From Microbacterium invictum (GTDB taxonomy: Bacteria; Actinomycetota; Actinomycetes; Actinomycetales; Microbacteriaceae): a stretch of DNA of 64,000 nucleotides. The stretch's first letter is position 1. Each line of letters starts with the position of its first letter. The translations under genes and the position numbers were made by a program. The notes under the pieces are model-generated. The model was not told the DNA's origin, did no database searches, and was given only the letters and a program-made list of their open reading frames with translations. Shown here one piece after another: positions 35,170-43,992 of the stretch. The stretch spans positions 124,001-188,000 of the forward strand of contig NZ_JACIFH010000001.1 of assembly GCF_014197265.1 (NCBI RefSeq). Reading direction: 5' to 3'.

Positions 35170-35646
35170 ATGGGTCTGAGTGCGCGCGTGATCACGGTCT
35201 CCGACCGGACGGCCCGCGGTGAGCGTGAGGACCGCAGCGGGCCGGTCGCGGTGACCGCGCTGCGCGACGCCGGCTTCTCCGCGGTCGATGCGGTCGTCAT
35301 CCCCGACGGCGCCGACACCGTCGAGGCGGCACTGCGCGAGGCGCTCGCCGCCGGCATCCGGCTCATCGTCACGACCGGCGGCACCGGCATCTCGCCCCGC
35401 GACCGCACCCCCGAGGGCACGGCCCGCGTCCTCGACCGGGAGCTGCCCGGCATCGCCGAGGAGCTCCGTCGCCGCGACACGCTCGAGAAGCCGCACGGCA
35501 TGCTGACCCGGGGGCTCGTCGGCACGGCATCCACCGCTCTCATCGTCAACCTCCCGGGGTCACCCGCCGCCGTCGCGGTGGGCATGCCGGTCGTGCTGTC
35601 GGTGGCAACGCACGTTCTGGATCAGCTCGACGGCGGTGACCACTGA
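35170..35646 (+). CDS. mog: Molybdopterin adenylyltransferase (MogA/MoaB family)
   Basis: 158 residues, a MoCF-fold protein with the diagnostic VTTGGTGISPRDRTPEGT loop that binds molybdopterin and the C-terminal NLPGSPAAVAVGM motif. It adenylates molybdopterin before MoeA inserts molybdate. TAGGCT (35158-35163) ends 6 nt before the ATG, so it probably has its own leaderless promoter although it follows narK by 36 nt. It overlaps moaE by one base. Confidence 0.92.
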   Translation: MGLSARVITVSDRTARGEREDRSGPVAVTALRDAGFSAVDAVVIPDGADTVEAALREALAAGIRLIVTTGGTGISPRDRTPEGTARVLDRELPGIAEELRRRDTLEKPHGMLTRGLVGTASTALIVNLPGSPAAVAVGMPVVLSVATHVLDQLDGGDH

Positions 35647-36074
35647 TGGCCGATGTGCGCATCGCGCGGATCAGCGAGACGGCCCTCGACGTCGCCGCTC
35701 ACCTGGCGGCCGTCGACGATCCGGCCGCCGGCGCGGTGGCGAGCTTCATCGGCACGGTGCGCGATCATGATCCGGATGCCGCGACGCCGGTCGTCGCGCT
35801 GGAATACACCGCGCACCCCGATGCGCAGGCGACGCTGCGTGACATCGCGCTGCGGGCCGCCGGCGACCGGGAGGCGATCATGGCGGTCAGTCACCGTATC
35901 GGGCGGCTCGCGGTCGGAGACGCGGCGGTGGTGATCGCGGTCGCGACGCCGCACCGGGCCGAGTCGTTCGAGATCTGCCGCGAGGTGATCGAGGACATCA
36001 AGCGGTCGCTCCCGGTCTGGAAGCGGCAGGTCGAGGCCGATGGCACGACGGCCTGGAAGGGCCTCGGGGGATAG
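35646..36074 (+). CDS. moaE: Molybdopterin synthase catalytic subunit
   Basis: 142 residues. MoaE features are SFIGTVRDHDPDAATPVVALEY near the N terminus, HRIGRLAVGDAAVVIAVATPHR in the middle and the catalytic Lys region IKRSLPVWKRQVEADGTTAWK. With MoaD it puts two sulfurs into cPMP to make molybdopterin. The start overlaps the mog stop by one base. It is convergent with the moaD end of the opposite-strand Moco operon. Confidence 0.95.
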   Translation: MADVRIARISETALDVAAHLAAVDDPAAGAVASFIGTVRDHDPDAATPVVALEYTAHPDAQATLRDIALRAAGDREAIMAVSHRIGRLAVGDAAVVIAVATPHRAESFEICREVIEDIKRSLPVWKRQVEADGTTAWKGLGG

Positions 36075-36144
36075 CCCGGGTACGCACCCGGCGCCGTGGA
36101 TGCGCGCTCGGCGCCGTCGAGGGCGACGCGGTGCTCGGCGCCGG

Positions 36145-36378
36145 TCAGCCGCCCGCGAACGGGGGCAGGACGTCGACCAGCGCGTCCGCGCCCAGCGGGG
36201 CGTCGTCGCCCACCCGGGAGCCGTCGACCAGCACGGCGCAGCGCGGCAGGATGCCGCCCAAGCCCGGCCGCTCGGTCGCCAGCGCGGTGCGCAGGGCGCC
36301 GAGGGTCGCCTCGGCTCTGTGCTCTTCGGCGCGGCCGGCCATCTCCTCCGCAGCCGCGAAGTAACGGACGCGGACCAT
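36145..36378 (-). CDS. moaD: Molybdopterin synthase sulfur carrier (MoaD/ThiS family)
   Basis: 77 residues, ubiquitin-like fold, ending in the essential Gly-Gly (VDVLPPFAGG) that is adenylated by MoeB and then carries sulfur as thiocarboxylate. The opening VRVRYFAAAEEMAG is typical of MoaD. It is the last gene of the minus-strand Moco operon, overlapping the DUF6457 gene by one base. Confidence 0.95.
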   Translation of the reverse strand: MVRVRYFAAAEEMAGRAEEHRAEATLGALRTALATERPGLGGILPRCAVLVDGSRVGDDAPLGADALVDVLPPFAGG

Positions 36379-36641
36379 CAGTTCTCCCAGGTGCCGGCGA
36401 GTTCGGTGATCGCCGCGGCAGCGGCCCGCACGTCGGCGGGCGAGCCGCCCGCACGTCCGGCGACCAGTCCCGCGGCGAAGGCGCTGAACGGCGCGGCGGG
36501 GCGTGCGACGCCCACCGCGACATCGCGCGCGAGGTCGAGGATCAGCGAGATCGGCAGATCCTCCTCAGCGAGTCCGAACCGCTCGCGCAGTGCCGCGGCC
36601 CACGCGTCGAGGGCCTCGGGCGGAAGGGTCTTCTCACTCAT
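36378..36641 (-). CDS. DUF6457 domain-containing protein
   Basis: 87 residues, predicted all-helical and soluble, with LPISLILDLARDVAVGVARPAAPFS as its core. Proteins of this type sit next to mobA in many actinobacteria, sometimes fused to it. It overlaps mobA by 4 nt and moaD by one base. Its function is unknown. Location argues for a role in attaching GMP to the cofactor or in delivering it. Confidence 0.85.
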   Translation of the reverse strand: MSEKTLPPEALDAWAAALRERFGLAEEDLPISLILDLARDVAVGVARPAAPFSAFAAGLVAGRAGGSPADVRAAAAAITELAGTWEN

Positions 36642-37258
36642 GATCGCTCCTCATCCGGCCCGCCGTACTGCGCGCGGGCCCTGTACAGATCTTCCCATGT
36701 ATCCACATCGGCGGTCTCGTCCGCCGGGGCGGTGACCACCGCGATCGCAAGGTCGGCCAGCAGGTCGCGCATCGATGCGCCCGCCCCGGCGTCGGGCAGC
36801 GCGGCGGCCGCCCGCCGCAGCGCCGCCGTCCGGTACGCGCCGGTCAGCCACTGCGGCCGTGACGTCGGGTCGGCCAGGCAGACGCCGTCGGTGTCGGCCG
36901 GCAGCAGCGGCAGATCGCGCAGTACGCGTGCGATCGCGTCACCGGCCCGGGGCAGGTCGCAGGCCAGCAGCACGGTCCACTCGGGCAGCGCCGCGGCATC
37001 CACGTTCCCGGATTCGCCGAGCGCCCCGACCCCTGCCACGACGGCGGCGGCCGGTCCGCCGAACCTCGGCTGCTCGCGCACCCACCGCACGCCCGTCACC
37101 CCGGCCACCGGGTCACTCACGATGACCACCGGCGCACAGCCGTCCACCGCCGCCAGCGCATGCTGCAGCAGCGACCGTCCACCCACTTCGAGCTGCGGCT
37201 TGTCGCGGCCACCCAGCCGCGTCGCGCGGCCGCCGGCGAGCAGGATCGCGGCCGTCAT
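36638..37258 (-). CDS. mobA: Molybdenum cofactor guanylyltransferase
   Basis: 206 residues, nucleotidyltransferase fold. The N-terminal AILLAGGRATRLGGRDKPQLEVGG is the GTP-binding LAGG-x-S-x-RMG-x-DK signature in slightly altered form, and LLACDLPRAGD contains the metal-binding Asp. It attaches GMP to Mo-molybdopterin to give the bis-MGD cofactor needed by NarG and the FdhF-like enzyme. It overlaps moaC and the DUF6457 gene by 4 nt each. Confidence 0.9.
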   Translation of the reverse strand: MTAAILLAGGRATRLGGRDKPQLEVGGRSLLQHALAAVDGCAPVVIVSDPVAGVTGVRWVREQPRFGGPAAAVVAGVGALGESGNVDAAALPEWTVLLACDLPRAGDAIARVLRDLPLLPADTDGVCLADPTSRPQWLTGAYRTAALRRAAAALPDAGAGASMRDLLADLAIAVVTAPADETADVDTWEDLYRARAQYGGPDEERS

Positions 37259-37725
37259 TCCGGGCGGACCCAGTCGCCGCTCTTGCCGCCCGTCTTCGCC
37301 GTGATCCGCACGTTCTCGATCGACGTGCCCTTGTCCATGCCTTTGACCATGTCGACCACGGCCAGTCCGGCGACGGACACCGCAGTGAGGGCCTCCATCT
37401 CGACGCCCGTGCGGTCGGCGGTGCGCACTGTGGCCGAGATCTCGACGCCGTCGCCGGTCACCTCGAGGTCGACGACCGCGCCGTGCACGCCGATGACGTG
37501 CGCGAGCGGCAGCAGGGCGGGCGTCTGCTTCGCGGCTTGGATGCCGGCGATCCGCGCGACGGCCAGGACATCGCCCTTGGGCACCGTGCCCCCGCGCAAC
37601 GCTGAGACGACCTCGGGGGCGCAGCGCACGAAGCCGCGCGCCGTCGCCGAGCGGACGGTCGGCTGCTTGGCGGTCACGTCGACCATGCGCGCGTGGCCGG
37701 CGTCGTCCAGGTGTGTGAAGCTCAT
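37255..37725 (-). CDS. moaC: Cyclic pyranopterin monophosphate synthase
   Basis: 156 residues. MoaC signatures are MVDVTAKQPTVRSATARGFV, GGTVPKGDVLAVARIAGIQAAKQT, the active-site stretch LLPLAHVIGVHGA, and KGMDKGTSIENVRITAKTGGKSGD. It converts the MoaA product into cPMP. I chose the ATG at 37725; a longer frame exists but runs into moeA. It lies 4 nt behind moeA and overlaps mobA. Confidence 0.95.
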   Translation of the reverse strand: MSFTHLDDAGHARMVDVTAKQPTVRSATARGFVRCAPEVVSALRGGTVPKGDVLAVARIAGIQAAKQTPALLPLAHVIGVHGAVVDLEVTGDGVEISATVRTADRTGVEMEALTAVSVAGLAVVDMVKGMDKGTSIENVRITAKTGGKSGDWVRPE

Positions 37726-37729
37726 GTGC

Positions 37730-38968
37730 TCATCCTTCCAAGGTCCAGACATCGACCTCGTCGCCTGCGGCGACGGCATCCACCTCGGCGGGGACGACGA
37801 CGTACGCCTCGGCCGCACCCAGGCCGCCGGCGCGGTGCGAGCCCGAGCCGCCCGCGGTCGCGGGGCCCGCGGTCCAGCGCGACGGGTCGGAGCGGTCGAT
37901 CGTCGCGGGCAGGTACTGACGCCGGTTCGGCGGGGTCTTCCAGGCGGTGGATGCCGGCAGGCGCAGCACCGGCCGCGCCAGCGCCGCGCGCCCCTGCATC
38001 GCCAGCAGCGCCGGCCGGACGAACACCTCGAACGACACCGCCGCGCTGACCGGATTGCCCGGGAGCCCGAACAGGAGCGCGCCGGACGGTGCGACGCCGA
38101 ACCCCTGCGGCTTGCCGGGCTGCATCGCGACCTTGGAGAAGGTCATCGTGCCGGCCAGCTCGTTCTTGACGACCTCGTAGGCGCCGGCGCTGACCCCACC
38201 CGAGAAGATGACGGCATCGACCTCGTCGAGCACGCCGGCCAGCACATCGCGCAGCTGCGAGCCCTCGTCGTCGACGCTCGTCCGCAGCACGAGGTCGGCA
38301 CCGGCCTCGGCGACGAGTCCGGCCAGCAGCACGCTGTTCGACTCGGGGATCTGGCCGCGCCGGAGCGGAGAGCCCGGGGCGACCAGCTCGGTGCCGGTCG
38401 AGATCACCGCGACGCGCGGGCACCGCGAGACGACGACCTCCGCGACCCCGGCGGCCCCAGCCGCGCCCTGCTGCCACGCGCCGAAGACCACTCCGGCCGG
38501 CAGCACCTCGTCGCCGGCGCGCAGGTCTTCGCCCGCCCGGCGGATGTGCGCACCCGCCTTCGCCGGTGCGCGCTGCACGGTGACGGTGCCGAGCGAATCG
38601 GCGAGGCCGCCGGCGGTGTCTTCGAACGGCACGATGGCGTCGGCATCGGCCGGCACCGGCGAACCGGTCATGATCCGCGCGGCCTCACCGGCACGCAGCG
38701 CCGGATCGTCGGCAGTGCCGGCGGGAAGATCGGCGACCACGGTCAGCGCGACGGGCGCCGCGCCGGTGGCATCGGTCACATCGGCGAACCGCACCGCGAA
38801 CCCGTCCATCGCCGAGTTGTCGAACACCGGGATGTCGACGGCCGCGCGCACCGGCTGCCGCAGCGTGCGGCCGCGGGCCTCGGGCACCGGCAGCGTCTCG
38901 ACCTCGAGTAGGCGCGTGGATGCCAGGACCCGGGCCAGCTGCTCCTCGACGGCGATCGGTGCGGTCAT
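37730..38968 (-). CDS. moeA: Molybdopterin molybdenumtransferase
   Basis: 412 residues. MoeA features are domain I/II motif DIPVFDNSAMDGFAVR, the VEVVVSRCPRVAVISTGTEL strand and the MoCF-fold block EVDAVIFSGGVSAGAYEVVK, with FGLPGNPVSAAVSFEVFVRP. It inserts molybdate into adenylated molybdopterin. It overlaps the moeB-like gene by 4 nt and precedes moaC. Confidence 0.95.
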   Translation of the reverse strand: MTAPIAVEEQLARVLASTRLLEVETLPVPEARGRTLRQPVRAAVDIPVFDNSAMDGFAVRFADVTDATGAAPVALTVVADLPAGTADDPALRAGEAARIMTGSPVPADADAIVPFEDTAGGLADSLGTVTVQRAPAKAGAHIRRAGEDLRAGDEVLPAGVVFGAWQQGAAGAAGVAEVVVSRCPRVAVISTGTELVAPGSPLRRGQIPESNSVLLAGLVAEAGADLVLRTSVDDEGSQLRDVLAGVLDEVDAVIFSGGVSAGAYEVVKNELAGTMTFSKVAMQPGKPQGFGVAPSGALLFGLPGNPVSAAVSFEVFVRPALLAMQGRAALARPVLRLPASTAWKTPPNRRQYLPATIDRSDPSRWTAGPATAGGSGSHRAGGLGAAEAYVVVPAEVDAVAAGDEVDVWTLEG

Positions 38969-40059
38969 GACGCCCAGGCGGCCAGGCCGCCGGCGAGCAC
39001 CGATGCCTCGACGCCGCGGGCGCGGAGGACTTCGGCGGCCCGCTGGGCGCGGACGCCGTGGGCGCAGATCACCACGACCTGATCACCCTCGACCTGCCCC
39101 GGGTCGGCGAAGAAGTCGGCCAGGGGGATGACCACCGACTCGGCGACGATGCCGGTCGCGGTCTCGAAGGGTTCGCGGACGTCGAGCAGTGTCGCGCCGG
39201 CCGCCTGCGCGGCGAGCATCTCTTCGGCGGTCAGCTGCGGGATCTCGAGGGTGGGCTCCGGGGTCATGGCGTCCAATCGGGGTTCGGTGATCGCGGCGGG
39301 GGCGAGGGGGATCTCGCGCTGCGTCCCGCGCAGGCTGTCGATGACGGCGACCCGTCCGAGGAGGGGTTCGCCGATGCCGGTGATGAGTTTGATGGCCTCG
39401 GTGGCGAGCATGCCGCCGACCTGCAGGCACAGGGCTCCGAGCACGCCGACCGCGCTGCACGAGGGCGGTTCGCCGATGCTGCCCGGGGGGTACAGGTCAC
39501 GCAGGCGCACCGGGGTCGTGCCGGCGGGAGGCGCCGACCAGAACACCGTGACCTGTGCGTGGAACTCCTGCAGCACCCCCCACACGAGGGCAATGCCGAG
39601 CGCCTCGCACGCGGCGGCGACGTCGGTGCGGGTCGCGAAGGTGTCGCTGCCGTCGACGACGAGGTCGGCGCCGGCCAGCAGGCCGGCGGCATTGTCGCCG
39701 GTCAGTCGTGTGGGCACCGCGTGGACGACGGTCTCCGGTGAGAGATCGGCGGCGGCGCGCACGGCCGAGTCGAGCTTGGCGGCCCCGATGTCGGCGTGGC
39801 GGTGCAGGATCTGGCGGTGCAGGTTGGTGGCCTCCACGATGTCGTCGTCGATCACCGTGAGGGTGCCGACTCCGGCCGCCGCCAGGGCGAGGATGACGGG
39901 GCTGCCCAGGCCCCCGGCACCGATGACGGCGACGTGCGCGGCGGCGAGGCGGCGCTGACCGATCTCGCCGAAGCCGGCGAGCGTCGCGTGCCGCAGCGTG
40001 CGCTCGCGCTCGGCCGGTGACAGCGCGGCGACGGGCTCGACGAGCGGGGCAAGGGGCAT
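38965..40059 (-). CDS. moeB: MoeB/ThiF-type adenylyltransferase with rhodanese domain
   Basis: 364 residues. The N-terminal E1-like domain has the ATP loop VAVIGAGGLGSPVILALAAAG and the Arg/Asp residues of VEATNLHRQILH. The C-terminal rhodanese domain, about residues 265-360, keeps an active-site Cys in VVICAHGVRAQRAAE. It adenylates the MoaD C terminus and can pass sulfur to it. This MoeZ-like fusion is usual in actinobacteria. The ATG at 40059 is favoured over 40101 because TACGCT ends 6 nt before it (leaderless spacing). It heads the moeB-moeA-moaC-mobA-DUF6457-moaD operon. Confidence 0.93.
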   Translation of the reverse strand: MPLAPLVEPVAALSPAERERTLRHATLAGFGEIGQRRLAAAHVAVIGAGGLGSPVILALAAAGVGTLTVIDDDIVEATNLHRQILHRHADIGAAKLDSAVRAAADLSPETVVHAVPTRLTGDNAAGLLAGADLVVDGSDTFATRTDVAAACEALGIALVWGVLQEFHAQVTVFWSAPPAGTTPVRLRDLYPPGSIGEPPSCSAVGVLGALCLQVGGMLATEAIKLITGIGEPLLGRVAVIDSLRGTQREIPLAPAAITEPRLDAMTPEPTLEIPQLTAEEMLAAQAAGATLLDVREPFETATGIVAESVVIPLADFFADPGQVEGDQVVVICAHGVRAQRAAEVLRARGVEASVLAGGLAAWAS

Positions 40060-40197
40060 GTCCCCAGCGTAATCGGCCGGGCAAGGCGCGGCGCGGTGCA
40101 TGACCGGGAATTAGCGCGGTCGAGTGGATGCCGCTGTTCCGCAGGTGCGCAATAAACACGGCTCAGTGCATGCAAGTGCGGTGCTAGCGTGGCATTC

Positions 40198-40590
40198 ATG
40201 CAGAGCTTCCGCATCGCCCAGGCCGCCCAGCTGCTGGGTGTGAGCGACGACACGGTGCGCCGGTGGGTCGACCGCGGCGTGCTGCCGACGACGGGGGAGA
40301 CCCCGACGACCATCCCGGGGGATGCGCTGGCCGCGCACGCCGTCGAGCTGCGGCAGGCGGCCGCCGATCCGACCGATGTGCTCTCGAGCGCCCGCAACCG
40401 GTTCGTGGGTCTGGTCACCCGCGTCCAGGTGGACGGGGTCATGGCGCAGGTCGACATCCAGGCGGGACCCCACCGGGTCGTGTCGCTGCTGTCGGCCGAA
40501 GCGGTGCGAGAGCTCGGCCTGGAACCCGGGTCGCTCGCGGTCGCCGTCATCAAAGCCACCAACGTCATCGTCGAAACCCCAGGAGACTGA
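40198..40590 (+). CDS. Molybdate-binding Mop (TOBE) protein with excisionase-type helix-turn-helix
   Basis: 130 residues. Residues 1-45 are a MerR/excisionase-like DNA-binding helix (AQAAQLLGVSDDTVRRWVDRG). Residues 60-128 are one Mop/TOBE domain (ARNRFVGLVTRVQVDGVMAQVDI) that binds oxyanions. This layout fits a small molybdate-responsive regulator, a functional stand-in for ModE. TAGCGT lies 7 nt before the ATG. It leads the modABC operon, 2 nt before modA, and is divergent from moeB, so it may control both directions. Confidence 0.88.
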   Translation: MQSFRIAQAAQLLGVSDDTVRRWVDRGVLPTTGETPTTIPGDALAAHAVELRQAAADPTDVLSSARNRFVGLVTRVQVDGVMAQVDIQAGPHRVVSLLSAEAVRELGLEPGSLAVAVIKATNVIVETPGD

Positions 40591-40592
40591 GA

Positions 40593-41384
40593 ATGCGTCG
40601 TGCCCTTCCCTTCACCGCCCTGCTCGCGGCCGTTGTGCTGACGGCGGGCTGCGCGAGCACTCCCGCGGCACCCGCCGCCACCGATCCGGCGCCGCCGGCC
40701 GCGGAGGAGCTGACGGGCGAGGTGACGGTCTTCGCCGCGGCGTCGCTGACAGCCTCGTTCGACGACCTCGCCGCCGCATTCACCGCGGAGCACCCGGCCG
40801 TGCAGATCGTGCCCAGCTACGACGGATCGTCCACGCTGGCGACGCAGATCATCGAGGGCGCCCCGGTCGACGTGTTCGCCTCGGCCGACGAGGCCAACAT
40901 GCAGAAGGTCGTGGATGCGGGCCTGGCCGCAGACCCGCAGCTGTTCGCCACCAACACGCTGACCATCGTGGTGCCCGCCGGCAACCCCGCCGGCATCACC
41001 GGGATCGAGGACTTCGCCGATGAGTCGCTCACCATCGTGCTGTGCGCGCCGGAGGTGCCCTGCGGTGCGGCGTCGGAGAAGGTCTTCGCGGCGGCCGGGG
41101 TCACGGCATCCGTCGACAGCTTCGAGCAGAACGTGACCGCCGTGCTGACCAAGGTCGCCACCGGCGAGGCCGACGCCGGCCTCGTGTACGTGACCGATGC
41201 CGCGATCGGTGCCGGTGATGTCGACACCGTCAAGACGACAGGTGCCGACGCGGTCGTCAACCGCTACCCGCTGGTCGTTCTCGATTCAGCGCCGAACGCC
41301 GACGCCGCCGCGGCGTTCGCCGAGTTCGTCGTGGGCGAGGCCGGGCAGACGGTCCTTGCGGAGTACGGCTTCGGCGCACCGTGA
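40593..41384 (+). CDS. modA: Molybdate ABC transporter binding lipoprotein
   Basis: 263 residues. Signal peptide with lipobox (LLAAVVLTAGCAS), then a ModA domain: VTVFAAASLTASFDDLAAAF, SYDGSSTLATQIIEGAPVDVFASAD and GLVYVTDAAI. Ser and Tyr side chains in these blocks bind molybdate or tungstate in the family. The ATG at 40593 follows AGGAGA. It overlaps modB by 4 nt. Confidence 0.94.
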   Translation: MRRALPFTALLAAVVLTAGCASTPAAPAATDPAPPAAEELTGEVTVFAAASLTASFDDLAAAFTAEHPAVQIVPSYDGSSTLATQIIEGAPVDVFASADEANMQKVVDAGLAADPQLFATNTLTIVVPAGNPAGITGIEDFADESLTIVLCAPEVPCGAASEKVFAAAGVTASVDSFEQNVTAVLTKVATGEADAGLVYVTDAAIGAGDVDTVKTTGADAVVNRYPLVVLDSAPNADAAAAFAEFVVGEAGQTVLAEYGFGAP

Positions 41385-42193
41385 GTTCGGTGGATCGCGA
41401 TGTGCGCGGGTTCGTCCCGCAGATCCTCGTGGTCCCGGCGGTCATCGGGATCGCACTGCTGGTCGTCCCGCTCGGCGCACTGATCGGGCGGGTCGACTGG
41501 TCGACGCTGTGGGCTGACATCACCGATCCCGCCGCACTGTCGGCGCTGAGCCTGTCGCTGCGCACGGCGCTGGTCGCGACGATCGTGTGTCTTGTCCTCG
41601 GCGTGCCGCTCGCCCTGACGATCGCCCGTGCCGGGGCGCGGACGGCCGCGGTCCTCCGGGCCGTGGTGACCGTGCCGCTCGTTCTGCCGCCCATGGTCGG
41701 CGGTGTCGCACTGCTGTTCCTGTTCGGCCGCACCGGGTGGCTCGGGCCCGTGCTGGCCGGCTGGGGCATCCAGATCCCCTTCTCCACGACCGCCGTCGTG
41801 CTGGCGCAGGTGTTCGTCGCGATGCCGTTCCTGGTGCTCGCCCTCGAAGGAGCGCTGCGTTCCACGGGCGTCGGCTACGAAGAGGCCGCGGCCGCGCTCG
41901 GCGCCGGCCGGTGGACGATCCTGTGGCGGGTCACGCTGCCCCTGGCGGCGCCGGGGCTCGTGGCCGGCACCGTGCTGTGCTTCGCGCGGGCGGTCGGCGA
42001 ATTCGGTGCGACCGCGCTGTTCGCCGGCAACGCGCCGGGCACCACCCGGACCATGCCCCTCGCGATCTACACCGCGTTCAACGGGGCAGGCGTCTCGCAG
42101 GGGACGGCGGTCGCCCTCGCCCTCCTGCTGCTGGTGACCGCCGTCGCGGTACTCGTGCTCGTGCGGGCCTGGCGACCCGGGGCGATCCGATGA
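41381..42193 (+). CDS. modB: Molybdate ABC transporter permease
   Basis: 270 residues, five to six membrane helices. The permease signature for ATPase docking is EEAAAALGAGRWTILWRVTLPLA, followed by the ModB-typical ARAVGEFGATALFAGN. The GTG start overlaps the end of modA and the stop overlaps modC (ATGA). It forms the channel for molybdate. Confidence 0.94.
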   Translation: MSSVDRDVRGFVPQILVVPAVIGIALLVVPLGALIGRVDWSTLWADITDPAALSALSLSLRTALVATIVCLVLGVPLALTIARAGARTAAVLRAVVTVPLVLPPMVGGVALLFLFGRTGWLGPVLAGWGIQIPFSTTAVVLAQVFVAMPFLVLALEGALRSTGVGYEEAAAALGAGRWTILWRVTLPLAAPGLVAGTVLCFARAVGEFGATALFAGNAPGTTRTMPLAIYTAFNGAGVSQGTAVALALLLLVTAVAVLVLVRAWRPGAIR

Positions 42194-43365
42194 CCGGGGG
42201 CGCCGCGGCGCTCGGCGCCGGGACGGGTGCGACGGCGGCCGGGCCCGCCGCCCTCGACGCGCGGGTCATGGTGACCCGCAAGGGCTTCGGGCTGGATGCG
42301 GTCATCTCGGCTACTCCGGGTGAGACGATCGCGATCATGGGCCCGAGCGGCGCCGGCAAGTCCACCCTGCTGTCGGCGATCGCCGGTCTCGTGCGGCTGA
42401 GCGGCGGTTACGTGCGCGTGGCGGGTCGTGTGGTGTCGGGGCGGGTGGATGCCGGTGGCTCGGCGCGATCGCGCGGCATGAGTGTTCCCCCGAACAAGCG
42501 CGGGGTCGTGCTGCTGGGCCAGGATGCACGCCTGTTCCCGCACATGACCGCGCGCGACAATGTCGCCTTCGCGCTTCGTACGCATGGGGTGGCGCGGGAC
42601 ATCGCGGCCAACCAGGCCGACGAGCTCCTGTGGCGGGTCGGGCTTCCGGGCCTCGGCGGTCAGCGCCCCGCGGGCCTGTCCGGCGGGCAGCAGCAGCGGG
42701 TCGCCCTCGCTCGCGCGCTGGCGGCGCAGCCTCAGCTGCTTCTGCTCGACGAGCCGCTCACATCGCTCGACCCGGTGACGGCAGCCGGCATCCGTGCGGT
42801 GATCGCGGAACTGCGCGTCGGCATCACCACCGTGCTGGTGACACACGACGCCGTGGATGCGGCCGCGCTCGCCTCGCGCGTGCTCGTGCTCGAGGACGGG
42901 CGGGTGTCGCAGGACGCGCCGGCCCGCGAGGTGTTCGCCCGTCCGGCGACGGCGTTCGCCGCGAGTCTCGCCGGGCTCAACCGGGTCGTCGGGCAGGGCG
43001 TGCGCGGAGCGTGGACCGACGATGACCGGCGCGTAGTGCTGCCGGGTGCGACCGCGGCATCCGTCCCCGACGGAGGGGGACTGGCTGCCGTCTTCCGCCC
43101 GTCCGCGGTGTCGGTGAGCCGCGTCGACGTGCCGTCGTGGACGGCCGCGCTGCGGGTGGAGCGCGAGCGCGCGCGGGTGCCGGGGGAGTGGCTGACGCGG
43201 ATCGAGCGGCTCGAGCAGACCCCGTCGGGGGTGCGTGTTCACACCGCGACCCCCGCAGTGGTGGCCGAGGTCCCGGTCGAGGATGTCGCGGAGCTGGGTC
43301 TGGCGCCGGGGGTGCCGGTGCGGTTGCGGGTCGCTGCCGAGAATGTGCGGCTGCTGGCGATCTGA
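42190..43365 (+). CDS. modC: Molybdate ABC transporter ATPase
   Basis: 391 residues. ABC ATPase with Walker A GPSGAGKST, signature LSGGQQQRVALARAL, Walker B LLLLDEPLTSLD and switch His in VLVTHDAVD. The C-terminal region, about residues 285-391, carries a TOBE-like domain that senses the oxyanion in this family. It powers ModAB. The N terminus starts with a short Gly/Ala-rich tail before the first strand. Confidence 0.93.
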   Translation: MTGGAAALGAGTGATAAGPAALDARVMVTRKGFGLDAVISATPGETIAIMGPSGAGKSTLLSAIAGLVRLSGGYVRVAGRVVSGRVDAGGSARSRGMSVPPNKRGVVLLGQDARLFPHMTARDNVAFALRTHGVARDIAANQADELLWRVGLPGLGGQRPAGLSGGQQQRVALARALAAQPQLLLLDEPLTSLDPVTAAGIRAVIAELRVGITTVLVTHDAVDAAALASRVLVLEDGRVSQDAPAREVFARPATAFAASLAGLNRVVGQGVRGAWTDDDRRVVLPGATAASVPDGGGLAAVFRPSAVSVSRVDVPSWTAALRVERERARVPGEWLTRIERLEQTPSGVRVHTATPAVVAEVPVEDVAELGLAPGVPVRLRVAAENVRLLAI

Positions 43366-43392
43366 AGCGCATGCCGGTGCGAGAATATACGG

Positions 43393-43992
43393 ATGGCCCG
43401 CATTCGTCCTTTCCACGCCGGTGACGAGCCCGCGCTCGCCGAGATCTGCCTGCGCACGGCCGCCGAAGGGTCCGACGCGACCGGTCTGCTCGAGGATGAC
43501 GACCTCTGGGCTCACGTGTTCGTGCTGCCGTATGCGGCGCGGCATCCGGAGTTCGCGTTCGTTGTCGAGACCGATGACGAACGCCTGGTCGGGTACATCG
43601 TCGGAGTGCCCGACACTCGCGCGTTCGAGGACTGGTTCCACGACCAGTGGTGGCCGCGGTTCGCCCACCGGTGGCCCGAGCCGGCGGAAGAGCGCAGCCG
43701 GCAGGACGGGATCGTGCGGTACGCGTACGGGCGGCGCGGCGGTGCAGAACCCTACGGCGACGACCATCCCGCGCACCTGCACATCGACCTGCTGCCCGAG
43801 GCGCAGGGCCAGGGCTGGGGGCGCGCGCTCATCACCACGCTCACCGACGCACTGCGCGCCCAGGGCGTGACCGGCGTGCATCTGGCCGCATCGGTGGGCA
43901 ACACCGGGGCGATCGCGTTCTACCCGCGGGTGGGGTTCACCCCGATCCCATCCCACCCCGGCGTGCAGGCCTTCGCCCTGACGCTCACCTGA
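43393..43992 (+). CDS. GNAT-family N-acetyltransferase
   Basis: 199 residues. The acetyl-CoA-binding motif A is LHIDLLPEAQGQGWGRALITTL, and motif B lies in AASVGNTGAIAFYPRVGF. The N-terminal half resembles the subgroup that acts on sugars or glycosidase products (HIRPF-like ARIRPFHAGDEPALAEICLRT). Substrate unknown. It follows modC by 27 nt and its 3' end overlaps the convergent cydC end by 8 nt. Confidence 0.9.
   Translation: MARIRPFHAGDEPALAEICLRTAAEGSDATGLLEDDDLWAHVFVLPYAARHPEFAFVVETDDERLVGYIVGVPDTRAFEDWFHDQWWPRFAHRWPEPAEERSRQDGIVRYAYGRRGGAEPYGDDHPAHLHIDLLPEAQGQGWGRALITTLTDALRAQGVTGVHLAASVGNTGAIAFYPRVGFTPIPSHPGVQAFALTLT

Noticed and set aside
33652..35496. Minus-strand extension of the narG frame across narK and mog
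   Set aside because: The extra 615 codons have no domain and lie opposite narK and mog. The ATG at 33651 has AGGAGGA and the known NarG N terminus.
36076..36091. CCGGGT-ACGC-ACCCGG hairpin between moaE and moaD as a terminator
   Set aside because: Only a 6-bp stem and no T-run; in DNA this GC-rich such stems arise often by chance.
43985..43992. 8-nt overlap of convergent GNAT and cydC genes as an error
   Set aside because: Both reading frames keep intact family C termini, so a true tail-to-tail overlap is more likely.
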